Shown here one piece after another: positions 1 to 10,649 of a stretch of 64,000 nucleotides of DNA (position 1 is its first letter; each line of letters opens with the position of its first letter). The stretch spans positions 186,001-250,000 of the forward strand of contig JACGCM010000685.1 of the NCBI GenBank assembly GCA_014058105.1, in the 5' to 3' direction. A model generated the notes under the pieces. It saw only the letters and a program-made list of their open reading frames with translations, did no database searches and was not told where the DNA came from. The position numbers and the translations under genes were made by a program. Origin of the DNA: Kingdonia uniflora. Its lineage: Eukaryota; Streptophyta; Magnoliopsida; Ranunculales; Circaeasteraceae.

Positions 1-1
1 A

Positions 2-94
2 TTAGATGAATTTTGCAAAGAGTTTAAGGGAAATCTTCAATGTGATGAGATTGGTAGTGTTGTAGTTAGAGATGGTTATTATGTAAGAGGATAA
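2..94 (+). other. Open tail of an unidentified reading frame at the window edge
   Basis: Frame 2 is open from the window edge to a TAA at 92-94, giving about 30 residues that end in VVVRDGYYVRG. It could be the C-terminus of a gene or transposon ORF lying mostly to the left. I do not recognise it. Open frames this short also arise by chance. Confidence 0.15.
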
Positions 95-438
95 ATCTTA
101 GGGATATTGTACCTTGCTTACCATATTAATTAAAATGTTTTATTATTTTTGAAGTTTTTTCTAATACAAGTTATGTGCAATTCTTCTTATGCAAGTTTGT
201 TATGTTTATAGTCTTAATCATTATTGAACCTGTGTGTACACTCTACACATAGCACATACTTAACATCCCCTCTAACTATTATCCCCCCTAACCATTATCC
301 CCCCAACTACCAATATTGGGAAACCCCTCAAATGACTTTAATTTTTTCTTTATAAAACCAAGCATTTCCCCATACCTTCTTCAAAACATTACCCTTTTCT
401 CTTTTCTTTTCTTTTCTTCTCTTTAAAACTTAAAAAAA

Positions 439-804
439 ATGCATCTTTTCTCAGCAACTAAGAGTAACTCTTCTTCTGAAGAAGAGTATATTGGATTTGC
501 AAAATGTTATGATTCATCCTTCAACAGTAAGGCTAGCTGGACAGAAGAGGAGGATAGTGAGTATGGGCGGACATAAGAAGAGGAGGAAGAAGAAGAAGAA
601 ATAGATGAGGAAGAAAAAAAAACATATGAGGAAGACGAAGAAGGGACAGATGAGGAAGAAGAAGAAGAGACAGACAAGGAAGAAGATGAAGAGGAAGAGA
701 CAGAAGAGAAAGATGAAGATTTTGTTTGTGACTGTGGGTATTGCCTTATTTTCTATGTTCTCTTTTGGGATCCCTTCTCTTTTTGGGATGTAGAGATGTT
801 TTAG
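439..804 (+). pseudogene. Acidic Glu-rich ORF with in-frame stop, convergent to the MULE transposase
   Basis: An ATG at 439 opens a frame starting MHLFSATKSNSSSEEEY. It is stopped by TAA at 574-576 (codon 46) and stays open beyond it to TAG at 802-804. The part after the stop is dominated by Glu, Asp and Thr runs (residues about 47-95), then a short CDCGYC motif and an aromatic tail (FYVLFWDPFSFW). A TATA-like tataaaa lies at 351-357, about 80 bases before the ATG, followed by pyrimidine-rich leader. Transcription would run toward the minus-strand transposase, the arrangement of mudrA and mudrB in MuDR. I see no homology to mudrB, so the link is inference. It could equally be an unrelated decayed gene or low-complexity sequence. 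Confidence 0.3.
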
Positions 805-1047
805 TTTTTTGTTTGGGATCCCAAAAAGTGTTTTTGTTTTTGTTTAGGTTCTCTTTCAGTTTTTGTATTGTGGTGGTGGTTGTGAATCAATGAAAATGCC
901 TTTCTCTATTTTGTATTGTGGAACTGCCTTTTTCTGTGCCATTCTTTTGTTAACAAGTACGCATAGAGATGATAAACTTGCCATTTTTGTGCCCTAGTTT
1001 CCCTTGTTTGTATTATGGCAATTTCAGACCAAAAATGGGTACCTGCA
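805..1047. other. No gene seen
   Basis: T-rich sequence following the acidic ORF. No coding signal, repeat or terminal inverted repeat was recognised. Confidence 0.4.
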
Positions 1048-1136
1048 GATTTCAGATCACTAGTACCTATACACCTGCACATTTTAGACCACTAGTACCT
1101 GTACATTTTAGATCACTAGTACCTGTACATTTTAGT
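1048..1136. repeat. Short tandem repeat, ~25-bp unit
   Basis: Three imperfect units sharing cactagtacctgtacatttt lie head to tail and are followed by loosely related sequence. They lie beyond the C-terminal end of the MULE coding remnant. Confidence 0.6.
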
Positions 1137-1258
1137 TTGACTATATGAGTACCAGTCATACTTCTCCCCATACCTTCTGTACATTTCAGACCAGTCAGAC
1201 CTTTCCCAATACCTTCTGCACATTTAAGACCAACAATATTCATGAAAGAAACATTGAC

Positions 1259-1475
1259 AAACAAGAAACATATACCACTGCGAGTCATCAACAACAGTAT
1301 TCATGAAAAACAAGCACATGAATATAATAGAGTGAGTACTTGTTAAGTTACAAAATAGACAAACAAGAAACATATACCACTGCGAGACATCAACAACAGT
1401 ATTCATGAAAAACAAGCACATGCATGTAATAAAGTGAGTACTTGTTAAGTTACAAAATAGACAAACAAGAAACAT
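1259..1475. repeat. 102-bp tandem duplication with partial third copy
   Basis: The anchor acaagaaaca occurs at 1261, 1363 and 1465, an exact spacing of 102 bases. Units one and two differ at only a few positions; the third is only a start. Minus-strand open frames here are products of the repeat and show no recognisable domain. Confidence 0.85.
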
Positions 1476-1698
1476 TCATGAAAAAAACTGGGGCAAAAAT
1501 AAATAGAGTATATAGAGTACCCGTTAACATTTATGAAAGAAGTATTCAGTTAATAGAGTACTTGTTAACATTTTTAGACTAACAAACATTTTCAGTCTAC
1601 ATAGCCAAACAAATGTACTTTTTAACATGCAGCTAAATATTTCTAAATTAAGTTACACTGTTGATGCCCTAGTTTGCCTTGGGGCTTGAGCTTGCCAT

Positions 1699-2126
1699 CA
1701 GGGGCAGATTTAGGGGAGGTGTCACAGGGGGGCGGTCGCCCCTCCCCAAAATTTTATTAAAAAATACCTATATAGGTATATAATTTTTTATATATAAAAA
1801 TATGTACATTTTTCTTTGTACTAATGACATCAAGGAAAGTTAGCTCAACTAGTAAAGTGATGAGCTTCTAATTCAAGATTCTAAGGTTCATTTCTTGATG
1901 TCATCAAATAAGAACCTTAATTTGATAAATTTTTCACCTTAAGTTGATCATGTCATTACCGTAAAAAAACTTTAATTTTTTGACGAGAGGAGAAGTGAAT
2001 CCGTATAATTTGTTAGTCAAATTTTGATTAATTTTTAAGCTTTAAATGCCGTTAAATGGCAAAAAAAAATTATCATGCTACCTTCCCCCCCCCCCCCCCC
2101 AACATAAAATCTTACCTCCGCCCCTA
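1699..2126. mobile_element. Non-autonomous hAT element, 428 bp, with 8-bp TSD
   Basis: The left end reads caggggcagatt and the right end reads tccgcccct plus a, an inverted repeat of the CAGGGGCGGA type seen in plant hAT elements. The flanks are cttgccat (1691-1698) and cttaccat (2127-2134), an 8-bp target duplication with one mismatch, as expected for hAT. There is no transposase inside. The interior holds a run of 16 C at 2085-2100. It interrupts the Lys-rich C-terminal repeats of the MULE: related sequence (ttgatg…ctagtttg) is found on both sides. It is therefore younger than the MULE insertion. Confidence 0.85.
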
Positions 2127-2134
2127 CTTACCAT

Positions 2135-2700
2135 GTTGATGTTCTAGTTTGTCTTTGAGTTTGAGCAGGTTGAGACTGCATTTGGACTTGACTTGCTTGA
2201 CTCTGGCTTGGGGCTTAAGTAGCTTAAGATTACCTTTGGGCTTGACTTGCTTGACTCTGCCTTGGGCCTTGAGTAGCTTGAGACAGCCTTTGGGCTTAAC
2301 TTTGCATTGGGGATTGAGTAGCTTGAGACTGCCTTTGGGCTTGACTTGTTCCAGTTTGCCTTGGGGCTTCAGTAGTTTGAGACTGGCTTTGAGCTTAACT
2401 TGCCCTAGTTTGCCTTGGGGCTGCAGTAGCTTGAGATTGACTTTGAGCTTGAGTTGCCTTAGTTTGCCTTAAGGCTGCAGTAGCTTGAGACTTCCATTGG
2501 GCTTGACATGCTCTAATTTTCCTTAGGGCATTAGTAGCTTGAGTTTGCCTTGATTGACTTTGCCTTAGGCCTTGAGTAGCTTGAGTTTAGCTTTGAGTTT
2601 GCCTTGATTGTGTTTGTCATGGGGATTGAACTTGTTGTCTTGATGCCCTAGTTTGCATTGGGGCTTGACTTGCTTGAGTTGGCATTAGGGCTTCAGTATC
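2135..2700 (-). repeat. ~54-bp coding tandem repeats (18-residue Lys-rich units)
   Basis: Anchors such as agtagcttgagact recur near 2217, 2271, 2317, 2370, 2424 and 2478. Spacing is mostly 53-54 bases, with one shorter unit. On the minus strand the unit reads roughly KLLKAQGRVKQVKPKG, a basic 18-residue repeat that would form the C-terminal tail of the MULE protein after its zinc knuckle. Units have diverged, so this is not a recent expansion. Plus-strand Leu-rich ORFs here are mirror images of this repeat. Confidence 0.7.
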
Positions 2701-5700
2701 TTGAGTTTGCCTTGCCCTCTAGCAGGTCTCCTACCACCACCACTTATACCACCACTTACCCTCCCTCTCATATTGGGTATTGCAGGTGGTAAGCCAACAC
2801 TGCACATATGTCTTGTCATGCTAACATTTGTATCTACCCTCTTAGATGCTCTTGCCATTCTTGGCCTTGGTGTTACAGGTGCACCCTTACAATTTTTCTT
2901 GTTGTGACCATAGTCACCATATTTTCCACATCTCTTCTGCCTCTTTTCTTCATCTAGATCAGGGATTCTTTATTTTCTAGGTCTCCCAACTCCTCTTACT
3001 AATGGGGGATGTAGAAAATGGTTTGTAGACTACATATAATACAAAAATAAGCATGCATATAAAATATCAACTCAGATACACTTGTGTTCAAATACAAACT
3101 TTCTCCCATTCTGATCCATCAATTACAGGATATATGGCATTGTTATATGTTTGGACATATGAAGCAACTTTGTGAAAACAACAAACATAGCTGTTAGCCA
3201 TCCATAAAAAAATTAGCTTTAAAAAAATTAGAGACACAACTTTGAAAACATTTAGATTGTTAACCAAAAAATACTTTAACCCATGGCCACCCATAAAGGA
3301 GTATAATATTAACAGCATGCACACATAGTAGTCCAGAAAGTTGCCATTCATGGCAGTCACATTCATGTGTATTGGTGTTCACTCTCCATCTTTGGCCATT
3401 TATCCCAATTACAAGAAAAGATCCTGATATGATCCCTTGCACCTGATATTGACCATAGTATTTAATCATCTTATCAATGTGGGTTTGTGCTCTAGGGACC
3501 AGCACCAAACCTTCAAAAAAGATATACATATAGTCACATAGTAGTTCATGAAAAGAAGAAGAGATCTCAAACAATAAGAAAAGGTCTTGTTTAGCTTACA
3601 TGTTTCTTCCCACTCTTTAGCCTTGAGCCTCCTATCATACATAAGTTTCATCAACATTATATTCAGTTTTTCTAGTAACTTATGGATTAGCCTGCCCCTA
3701 ATCTTCAAAATCCCCATGTTAAAAGACTCATTGAAGTTGTTTGTGATGTATTCACACTTTGTAGTTAAATCAAAGTAGGACTTAGCCCAGTTTTCAAATG
3801 GCTCCTTAAGTAACCAGTCATGAGCAACTGGGTTTTCCAGTTTGAGTTAGTCCATGTGCATGTTCCTTTCAGATTGCTTAAATACATTTGCTGTACTCCA
3901 CACTAACCACTCAATTTGGGTCCTCCTATGAAACTTCTTCATATTCTTGTACATATGTCTAAAGAAGAATTTGTGATTTGCATGAGGAAAAAGGGTAGTC
4001 AGAACATCAATGAGTCCTTTCTGTCTATCTTGATATGAATGTTAGCTTTGATTATGTAGAATGAGATAGGGCTGAAGAACCACAAAGAAGTTTGTCTAAG
4101 TTTCTTTACATTCTGATCTGCATAAGTAAACTGAAATAGGGAATAGGCCATTATTGCCATACAAGCCAATTACAGATAAACAACCCCCCCCCCCCCCCCC
4201 ACCACCACCACCATATTTACCTTTCAGAAAACAAGCATCCAAACCAAGTACAGGTCTACACCCACTTAACCATCCATCAAAACTTTCCTTAAACATCACC
4301 AATAAACTTTTCTACTGGTTACTTTGAAGATCTTTACTACATTTGGCCAAACTACCAGGGTTAGCCAATAAGACTTATCTTATAAATTTAGGTTACATAA
4401 TATAACCTTCATCATATGATCCAACTATCTTCTCCATGCATATAGTCTAAGCATTCCATGAAGTATAATATGAAATATCAATACCATACCTTCTTGAAAT
4501 CAACTCCTTCACGCATGCTTGTCTAGTGGTTCTTACTGTCCTAATTATTTCTTCAACTTTCTTTACCACCCACTGGGCATTTACATTTTTGTTAGATTGG
4601 CCACTCCTGCCAGGACATGTGTGAATAAGATTACTACTTTTCCTCATACTGAAAGTGGTACCATCTGGGTTAACCCTAGCATAGAGCATCCATTGATAGT
4701 TGAATGTTTCAGCCTCAGTACAAATGTATCTTACCCTCATATAGTCATTCTTTTTTTGTTGGAATTAGTGCTTGTTCACAATGGCCCATTACCTTAAAAA
4801 AGCTCTACAAGCATCAACTATGGGTCGCTCCATGCCAATAACCATCTCTAACCCATGATTATGTACAGGTAATGTAGTATGGTGCACTTCAGCTTCTTCT
4901 GTTGTAAAAATATTATCACATTCTTTAGCAAAATCTCTGAACACATTATCACATCTGTCTATATAAGCTTGGGTTGGACCATCATCACCATCAACTGATG
5001 AGTAATTTGAGTAATGCCCTTCCTCTGCATCTAGGCTATCTGGGTTAGTTTCTGCTCATCTATTCAAAACATAAACTTCTTCTTCATCATTTGAAGCATC
5101 TCCCCTCAATCCAACTCCAGCCTCACTTTCTGCATTAACTGGAGCATCATCCCCCATTCCAAATCCACCCTTAGTTTCAATATTAGGTCCATCATCACTG
5201 AAGTCCATATGTGGGAAATCGTCAAGTTCTTCCTCAGGTACTTCACTTGCCCTTGGTTTCTTAACTCATTTAGTGTTCTCTTCACCACTTTGTAAACTAT
5301 TGCCTTTTCTCTTTGGCTTTGATACAAGTTTTTATTTTTTTTGAGTCACAACTACCTTTTGTTTACCCCTAGCAATAGTCTCATGTTGAAGTGGATCAAA
5401 CTGTGTACTCCCATGTTATATAGTCTCAACCTCAACCTCAACTTGAGAAGTAGGACATATTGGTGGTCCTTCATCTGGTTCCATTATAACTACATTTGGT
5501 TGTTGAATTAAAGGTAGAGGCACAACTTCTATAGGTACTGCATATACATATAAATGTACATCCCACATACTATCCACATTACTATAATGCCACATCTTAT
5601 ACAAACTTTTATCATCACAAACACCCAATATCTCACCTACACACAGTGTCTTCACAACTATCCCAGAACCAGGTGAGATAGCTTTATTTATCCCAACAAC

Positions 5701-5772
5701 ATCAGACATAATATACTCCAGTAGACCTTGATAGTAAAGTTGGTCCCCATCAACATTTTCAAATATATGCAT
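2135..5772 (-). pseudogene. Mutator-like element (MULE) transposase, decayed
   Basis: Pieces lie on the minus strand in the order of a plant MULE transposase. First is an N-terminal PB1-like segment at 5416-5772 (contains YKMWHYSNVDSMWDVHLYV), then the DNA-binding N-terminal domain at about 4447-4740. The catalytic domain follows, with first Asp in VLGLDACFLKG (about 4240), second Asp in YQDRQKGL (4027-4029) and the Glu in TNNFNESFN (3727-3729). A SWIM zinc finger follows (CDC…LCVHA, about 3310-3370), then a CCHC-like knuckle CGKYGDYGHNKKNC (about 2890-2935), then the basic repeats. The DDE triad is still present, but frameshifts and stops (for example TAA near 3850) break the frame. A 17-base poly-C/G tract at 4184-4200 adds a Gly run between the first two catalytic residues. 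In the knuckle the second Cys is Tyr. A living element would cut and paste itself in the nucleus; this copy cannot. Confidence 0.88.
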
Positions 5773-6510
5773 ATGTACCCTGTCTCCCCAGGTTCAGACC
5801 ATCTACCTCCCTAATAAATAATGACATTTTTAGGACATTTTTGTCATTGTAGCATACCCCCAAACACTATATAATTAAGACAAATATCATGGTAACATAC
5901 CCAAAATATTTAATTTAAAAACACCACTTGTAAAAGCCCCAATTTTTTTAATATACCCTAATTTCAAAAAACCAAAACCCTAATTTTATAATCCAAACAA
6001 CTTTTAAAAAGCCCTAATTTTGTAACCTAAACTCTAATTCTTAACACAAATCTTATAACTTTTAAAATGGGAAAACCAAATTAATAGATATTAGAGAGAG
6101 ATTTACAAATTTTACCAATTCAAAAAGAAATAAAGAGAGAGGGAAGGAGAGAGACTTACATTGTGATCAAAGGATTGGCGAGATTAGGTAGATTGCTGTA
6201 CTCTAATTTTCCAAATTTGTATAATTGCAGAAGATAAGGATTGTTCCTAAATTTTCCTTCCAAGACAAATTTTTTGTTTGAGACAGTTTTGGGGAAGAGA
6301 TGACCGGAAGAGAACTTGTTCACCTACTAGAGAAATTCACGTGCAACTCGTATGAGGGTAGTTTAGTCAGTTCATGTCAAAATTTGAGTTCAGCGAAGGT
6401 TGACAGGTGGTCAGAGGCAATTTGGAGACCAAAACTACATATTTAAACAACTTGGGGACTAAAGGCAAATATTCAGTATGTAGGTGGGACTGTAGTCAAA
6501 TTTTTCCTTG
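5773..6510 (-). other. Probable 5' non-coding part and right end of the MULE
   Basis: No ORF is present. Sequence from about 6400 to 6510, read inward on the minus strand, starts near ggaaaaatttgactacagtc. It carries the 'gactaaaggcaaat' style of repeat typical of MULE ends. I could not find a matching inverted copy at the left of the element, so the boundary and terminal repeat are not proven. Confidence 0.4.
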
Positions 6511-6529
6511 ATTTGTTCCTAACATAATC

Positions 6530-7569
6530 AGAAATACTGACAAAAAGTAAATCAAGTCTCTACGATAAAAGAAACGACTAGTGCTCTCTACTATGACATC
6601 ACATGTCTACTGAGATATCATTATGGATTACTTTGTATGTTGATCTAAATTGGCATCAGTGTTATCGGAGAAGTCTGATACTGCTAATTTCATAGTGATG
6701 GAAATTATGTCCATGGTGATATGGTTAGCCTGGACTTTGACTTTAGGCACCCACGGTGTCGTGTAGTCGCGTACCCAGTGTCCAGCTGCCCCATATCTCA
6801 AGCAAGGAGATTATGAATCTGCCTTTTTAATATTTTTTTGTGTTTATGGTTTACCAACCTTTTTAAACCTAATGCGCGTCTGAGGTCCCAGGAATCCCCG
6901 ATTCCTGCCTTCAGTCACATTCCCACTTCCAGAACCCCGTTCGTGGTTGTCTTTGTCATGAGATAAGATCTTTCGTACAACTGGCTTCGTTCTCCTAGGA
7001 GGAAACCTATTGTTTTTCTTTTTAAAAAAATTGCCTTATTATTCCGTAGTGAGCAAGAGTTGGATCAAATCTCCAGGACTACTAAATTCTATTTTTGCAT
7101 ACTGGTCCATGAGAGTAGCCTATGAATGTAAAAATGTGGAAAAAGTCTTTTGCAAAACCTCTTCCGCGAAGACACAATCATTATTGAGCCTCCTTGCCAA
7201 AATAATCTTCTGTAGTACTGAGTTGTAGCCAGCTATAGTCTCGAAGTCGCATAACCTTAAATTGTTATAGCAGTTACGGTTCTTATAGTTTGTTAGGGCG
7301 TGTTATAGACCAAAGCGTTCCTCTAAGCTTGTTCATAACTTATATGGATCCCTGTAACATGTATGCTCAAACCTCAGCTCAGGCTGAAGGTGGGCACGCA
7401 TAGCCAACATGGCATGTGCCCTGAGTGGTTCAGAGATGGTGTTACCTATAATAATCGACTTTGAGAAGTTCATTATTTGTAGATGGAGTTTTGTGTATAT
7501 ACACCAATACAGGTTGTTAGAACCATCTAGCCACAATGGTTCATAATCATAACGTGGGCTGACAGACAT
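6530..7569 (-). pseudogene. Copia-type retrotransposon Gag-like (UBN2 family), decayed
   Basis: The minus strand opens at 7569 with a segment containing YEPLWLDGSNNLYW. After stops and shifts it continues with matches to the helical Gag core (LRLCDFETIAGYNSVLQKI, then VLQKTFSTF), ending with a zinc-knuckle relic CLRYGAAGHWVRDY near 6780-6830. This order and wording match the widespread plant Copia Gag that packages element RNA. At least two in-frame stops are visible. The second and fourth zinc ligands of the knuckle are Tyr instead of Cys. No protease, integrase or RT follows, because MULE sequence begins to the left. The LTR at 9426-9672 and the leader between belong to the same element by orientation and spacing. 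Confidence 0.7.
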
Positions 7570-7692
7570 CTGCTATGCAAAATGTAGATCGTAATTAGTG
7601 ACAATTCTTGATAAACATTTCAAATGCATTAAAGACAGATCATTGTACTTAGAATAATGAGAAATAAATGATTTATAATCATATTATAGTTG

Positions 7693-8073
7693 AACCCTGT
7701 TCATATTCTAAAACTCATGAAAAAAAATTATAATAATTAAATCCCAATTTCACCCCATAAAATGGCGATCTTAATGTTAAATGTACATTTTAATAGAATT
7801 TTAGCCAAGATTGATATTCAAAACCATCAGATGTGTGTGTTCCTTATGAAACTCTAAGTATATGATTTCCATTCATTACTAAAGGCAATTCATATTATTT
7901 AAGTCAGTGATTCCCAATCATTACTTATAAATGAACCTTGTTCATATCCTATTAAACGTTAAATTCTAATTTTACCCCGTAAAATGGTGATCTTAACCTT
8001 AAAGTATATTTTAATAGAGTCTTAGACAAGACAGCTATTCAAAACCATTAGATGCTGCGTTTCTTATTATGTG
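7693..8073. repeat. Two diverged direct repeats in the Copia leader
   Basis: A block containing gaaccctgttcatat, a stretch like ttaccccgtaaaatggtgat, and attcaaaaccat followed by agatg occurs at about 7693-7842 and again at about 7931-8073. The copies differ by substitutions and small indels. Both are non-coding. Confidence 0.65.
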
Positions 8074-8089
8074 AGCTAGGGTGTTCTAA

Positions 8090-9425
8090 GCCCTTAAGTT
8101 CTATAAAGGTCTGTATATTCTAGTCAAATAACCCTATTTACTACGAATATGAGGGGTATTAGATGTTTAGCTGACAAATGGTCTCACCCCGAAGTCTGTT
8201 GGGTTCACAAGATAGGTTGATTATGTTTGGCTTTAAACTAGCATTCTTGAGTACTATAGGTTGCTATTAGTACTTATATACCTCTAAATGTTTTCATGTA
8301 ACATCTAATTGTACCTAGATACGAAAAATTAGTTCCTCAGACACCAAGTTTTAAGAAATAAGACAAAGTCAATTCCCAATTGAGCTCTAATTACTTGTTC
8401 TTTATAATTAATTGTGATTTAGATATAACTTCTAGTCGTATTCTTAATTAGTCTTGGTTTTGTATTATCTGTGATCTCTTGATTGTGATAATTAGTATCA
8501 TATGGGCATACCATTAATATCATATTAGCTATCGTAAGATACTTAAAAAGGTATTAATCTATTTACTTATATCTTATATAAGTGAGTCAGTTTTCATATA
8601 CAAGACAACCGTTTCCATAAAAAAAAATTAAAAATATTTTCCATAAAAAATTAAAAATGGGTCCCCCATTGGGTAGGTCCAGTCAATAGGAATTTAAAAA
8701 AAAAATTGACTCAATTTGGCTAAAAATTAGGTTATTTATAGCCAATTTAGTGTCAGAACCACTCCTGGACCGGTCTGAACCGGTTTGACCCGGTCAAACG
8801 GTCTGCACGCGTGCCACACGTGCTTGCCATACGTGTCTGCCACACTTGCCTACCATACCGGTGGCTGGTTCGGTGGCAGTTTGGTGACTGTTATGTCAGC
8901 AAGCCACATGTTACTACCACGTGGCATGCAACGTGTCCTCGACACGTGTCACTACTGACGTCATCATCATATAATTAAAAAATAATATTTTATTTGTTGA
9001 TATAATCGTGACCTAAAATCGCCATTTTTGGCCTTAAAATTGCCTAGTTTCAACGTCACTTTATCGGCAACTAGGACATCTTCCTTAAACGTGCCATATA
9101 TTGTTGGAAAATTGTGGGATATGCTATACAAAAAAATTAGTCTCACCTCAATCCGATGTCCACAGAGAAAGAAAATTTGGTTTGAAAACAACCCTTAATC
9201 AAGGGTAAAAAATACCAAAAATTGCTATTTTCAATCCGTAAAAAATAGGTAAAAATAATTTTAATCCATATTCAGATATCATATATCATAGATCATAAAG
9301 AAATTGAATCTACATTCGAAAATATGTAAAATACCTCTCCTAATCACAAGGATTTCTTAAAAACGTTGATTTTAGAAAGTTTTTTTTTTCTCCTCTTGAT
9401 CCCCTAGCTCTACGTGCTGATAACG
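8090..9425 (-). other. Untranslated leader of the Copia-type element
   Basis: There is no credible ORF between the LTR and the Gag remnant. A GC-richer patch at about 8740-8970 is full of acgtg-like words (cacacgtg, cacgtggc, cgacacgtg). Immediately inside the LTR, the minus strand reads gttatcagcacg, a motif found at the same place in plant Copia elements of this Gag type and probably the primer-binding region. Confidence 0.45.
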
Positions 9426-9672
9426 TGTTGAGGAATAATAGAATCTAACTTAACAGTTCTATATTGAGAGCAATTGAGAGAGATAATGATTTCTTATTAA
9501 TTGGATATTGTTTCTCTGTACGTACGACAAAGAAGATAACCCTACAACAAAGGTTACCAATCCTAATTAAACTTTCCCCATAAACCATAAAGGCATATGG
9601 GCTTGTTTGGAGTCCAATAGGACTCTCCAATCCAGTTGGGCTCCTACCTTGGGCTAAAACCAACTCCTAACA
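9426..9672 (-). mobile_element. LTR of the Copia-type element (247 bp)
   Basis: The segment begins tgttgagga and ends tcctaaca, so it has TG…CA ends with a short inverted repeat, as LTRs do. It is placed directly beside the presumed primer-binding motif, at the 5' side of the minus-strand Gag remnant. A second full copy was not found. A tcctaaca at 6517-6524 beside the MULE edge may be the tail of the partner LTR. Confidence 0.6.
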
Positions 9673-9719
9673 TCTTCCTATTTTTTTGTTATTTATCTCT
9701 TGCATTCTTTTAATAAGTG

Positions 9720-9924
9720 ATGTATTTTTTTATGTAGTATAAACCTTAACGAATCGGGTCATACACGAATCGGTTAGAGGTAAAACCAATTCAGATCCAA
9801 TATTAATCATTCGAACTGAGTTTTAGTGGATCCAGTCCTTAACGAATGGAGAAAAGATGACCCAAAACCGCTATCTTTGGATCAGATCGATTAACGGGTA
9901 AAACCCGACCCATTGTCAACCCTA
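9720..9924. mobile_element. hAT-like MITE fragment
   Basis: The right edge reads cccgacccattgtcaaccct and is preceded by cgggtaaaac. This matches the common plant hAT end type that starts (T)AGGGTTGRCAAT and contains CCCGACCC words. No left end or target duplication was found, so only the right part is supported. Confidence 0.4.
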
Positions 9925-10527
9925 CCTATGATTGATTAGGCTGTTTTCTTAAAGCCCAAGACTATCTGTTAAAATGGGCATAATTATGGTTAACAACTGT
10001 GTGCTTTGTTAGGGATACCCTGAACTTAAGCAATAAATAAATAAATTGGATGTATCTTCTTGTAACCATAGGGCCCAAATAATTAGCCCAAGAGGGGCAA
10101 CTATAAGGCCCGCAGGGTTAAGCCAAACAAAGGCTCTTAAGAGCAAGGCCCGACCCACAAAAGAAATACGCCTATAAATGTAGTAAAACTACCATCTAAG
10201 AATATGGAGAAGGGGAGCAAGACCTGTGAAGTGAGTTAGAGGGAGCGACACATGAGGTTAAGGACTTGTCGGCGGGTCCTAGTCATGTGAAGAGACAAAA
10301 GGAGAGCCGACCTGATAAAACCCCTATCAAAGGCCTGCAATCGAGAATCTATGACCTGCAAATGGTAGCAGGCTATAACAGTAGTGGAGAGCTTAAGCGA
10401 GACAAAGGATATAGATTGGAGTGTATAGAAGGGCGTCATATGGCAAGCACAAGAGGGGGGTACGAGGGTCATTTCAGTAAGATGGACTGAGTATAAGTAT
10501 GACCCGAGAATAAAGATAAATTAATCC
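9925..10527. other. Unassigned, possibly old LTR sequence
   Basis: Dense in short open frames on both strands without a recognisable domain. A cgcctataaatg at about 10170 resembles an LTR promoter TATA box, but no second copy or paired ends were seen. Confidence 0.3.
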
Positions 10528-10649
10528 AATAGTGCATAAGCTAAAACATAAAATAAAGATAGATCAAACAGGTGGTAAACGACCCTATTAGGGATGCACC
10601 ACGTCAAATCCTCCGTCTGAGAAGATTTCGTCCACAAAATCAAAGAGGC

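Noticed and set aside
605..793. Lys/Arg-rich plus-strand ORF
   Set aside because: It is another frame of the Glu-rich ORF at 439-804; purine repeats read as Lys/Arg in one frame and Glu in the next.
2149..2472. Leu-rich plus-strand ORF
   Set aside because: It is the mirror of the ~54-bp Lys-rich repeats of the MULE tail on the minus strand.
7010..7228. Plus-strand ORF of 72 codons
   Set aside because: It lies opposite the Copia Gag remnant, whose conserved motifs read on the minus strand.
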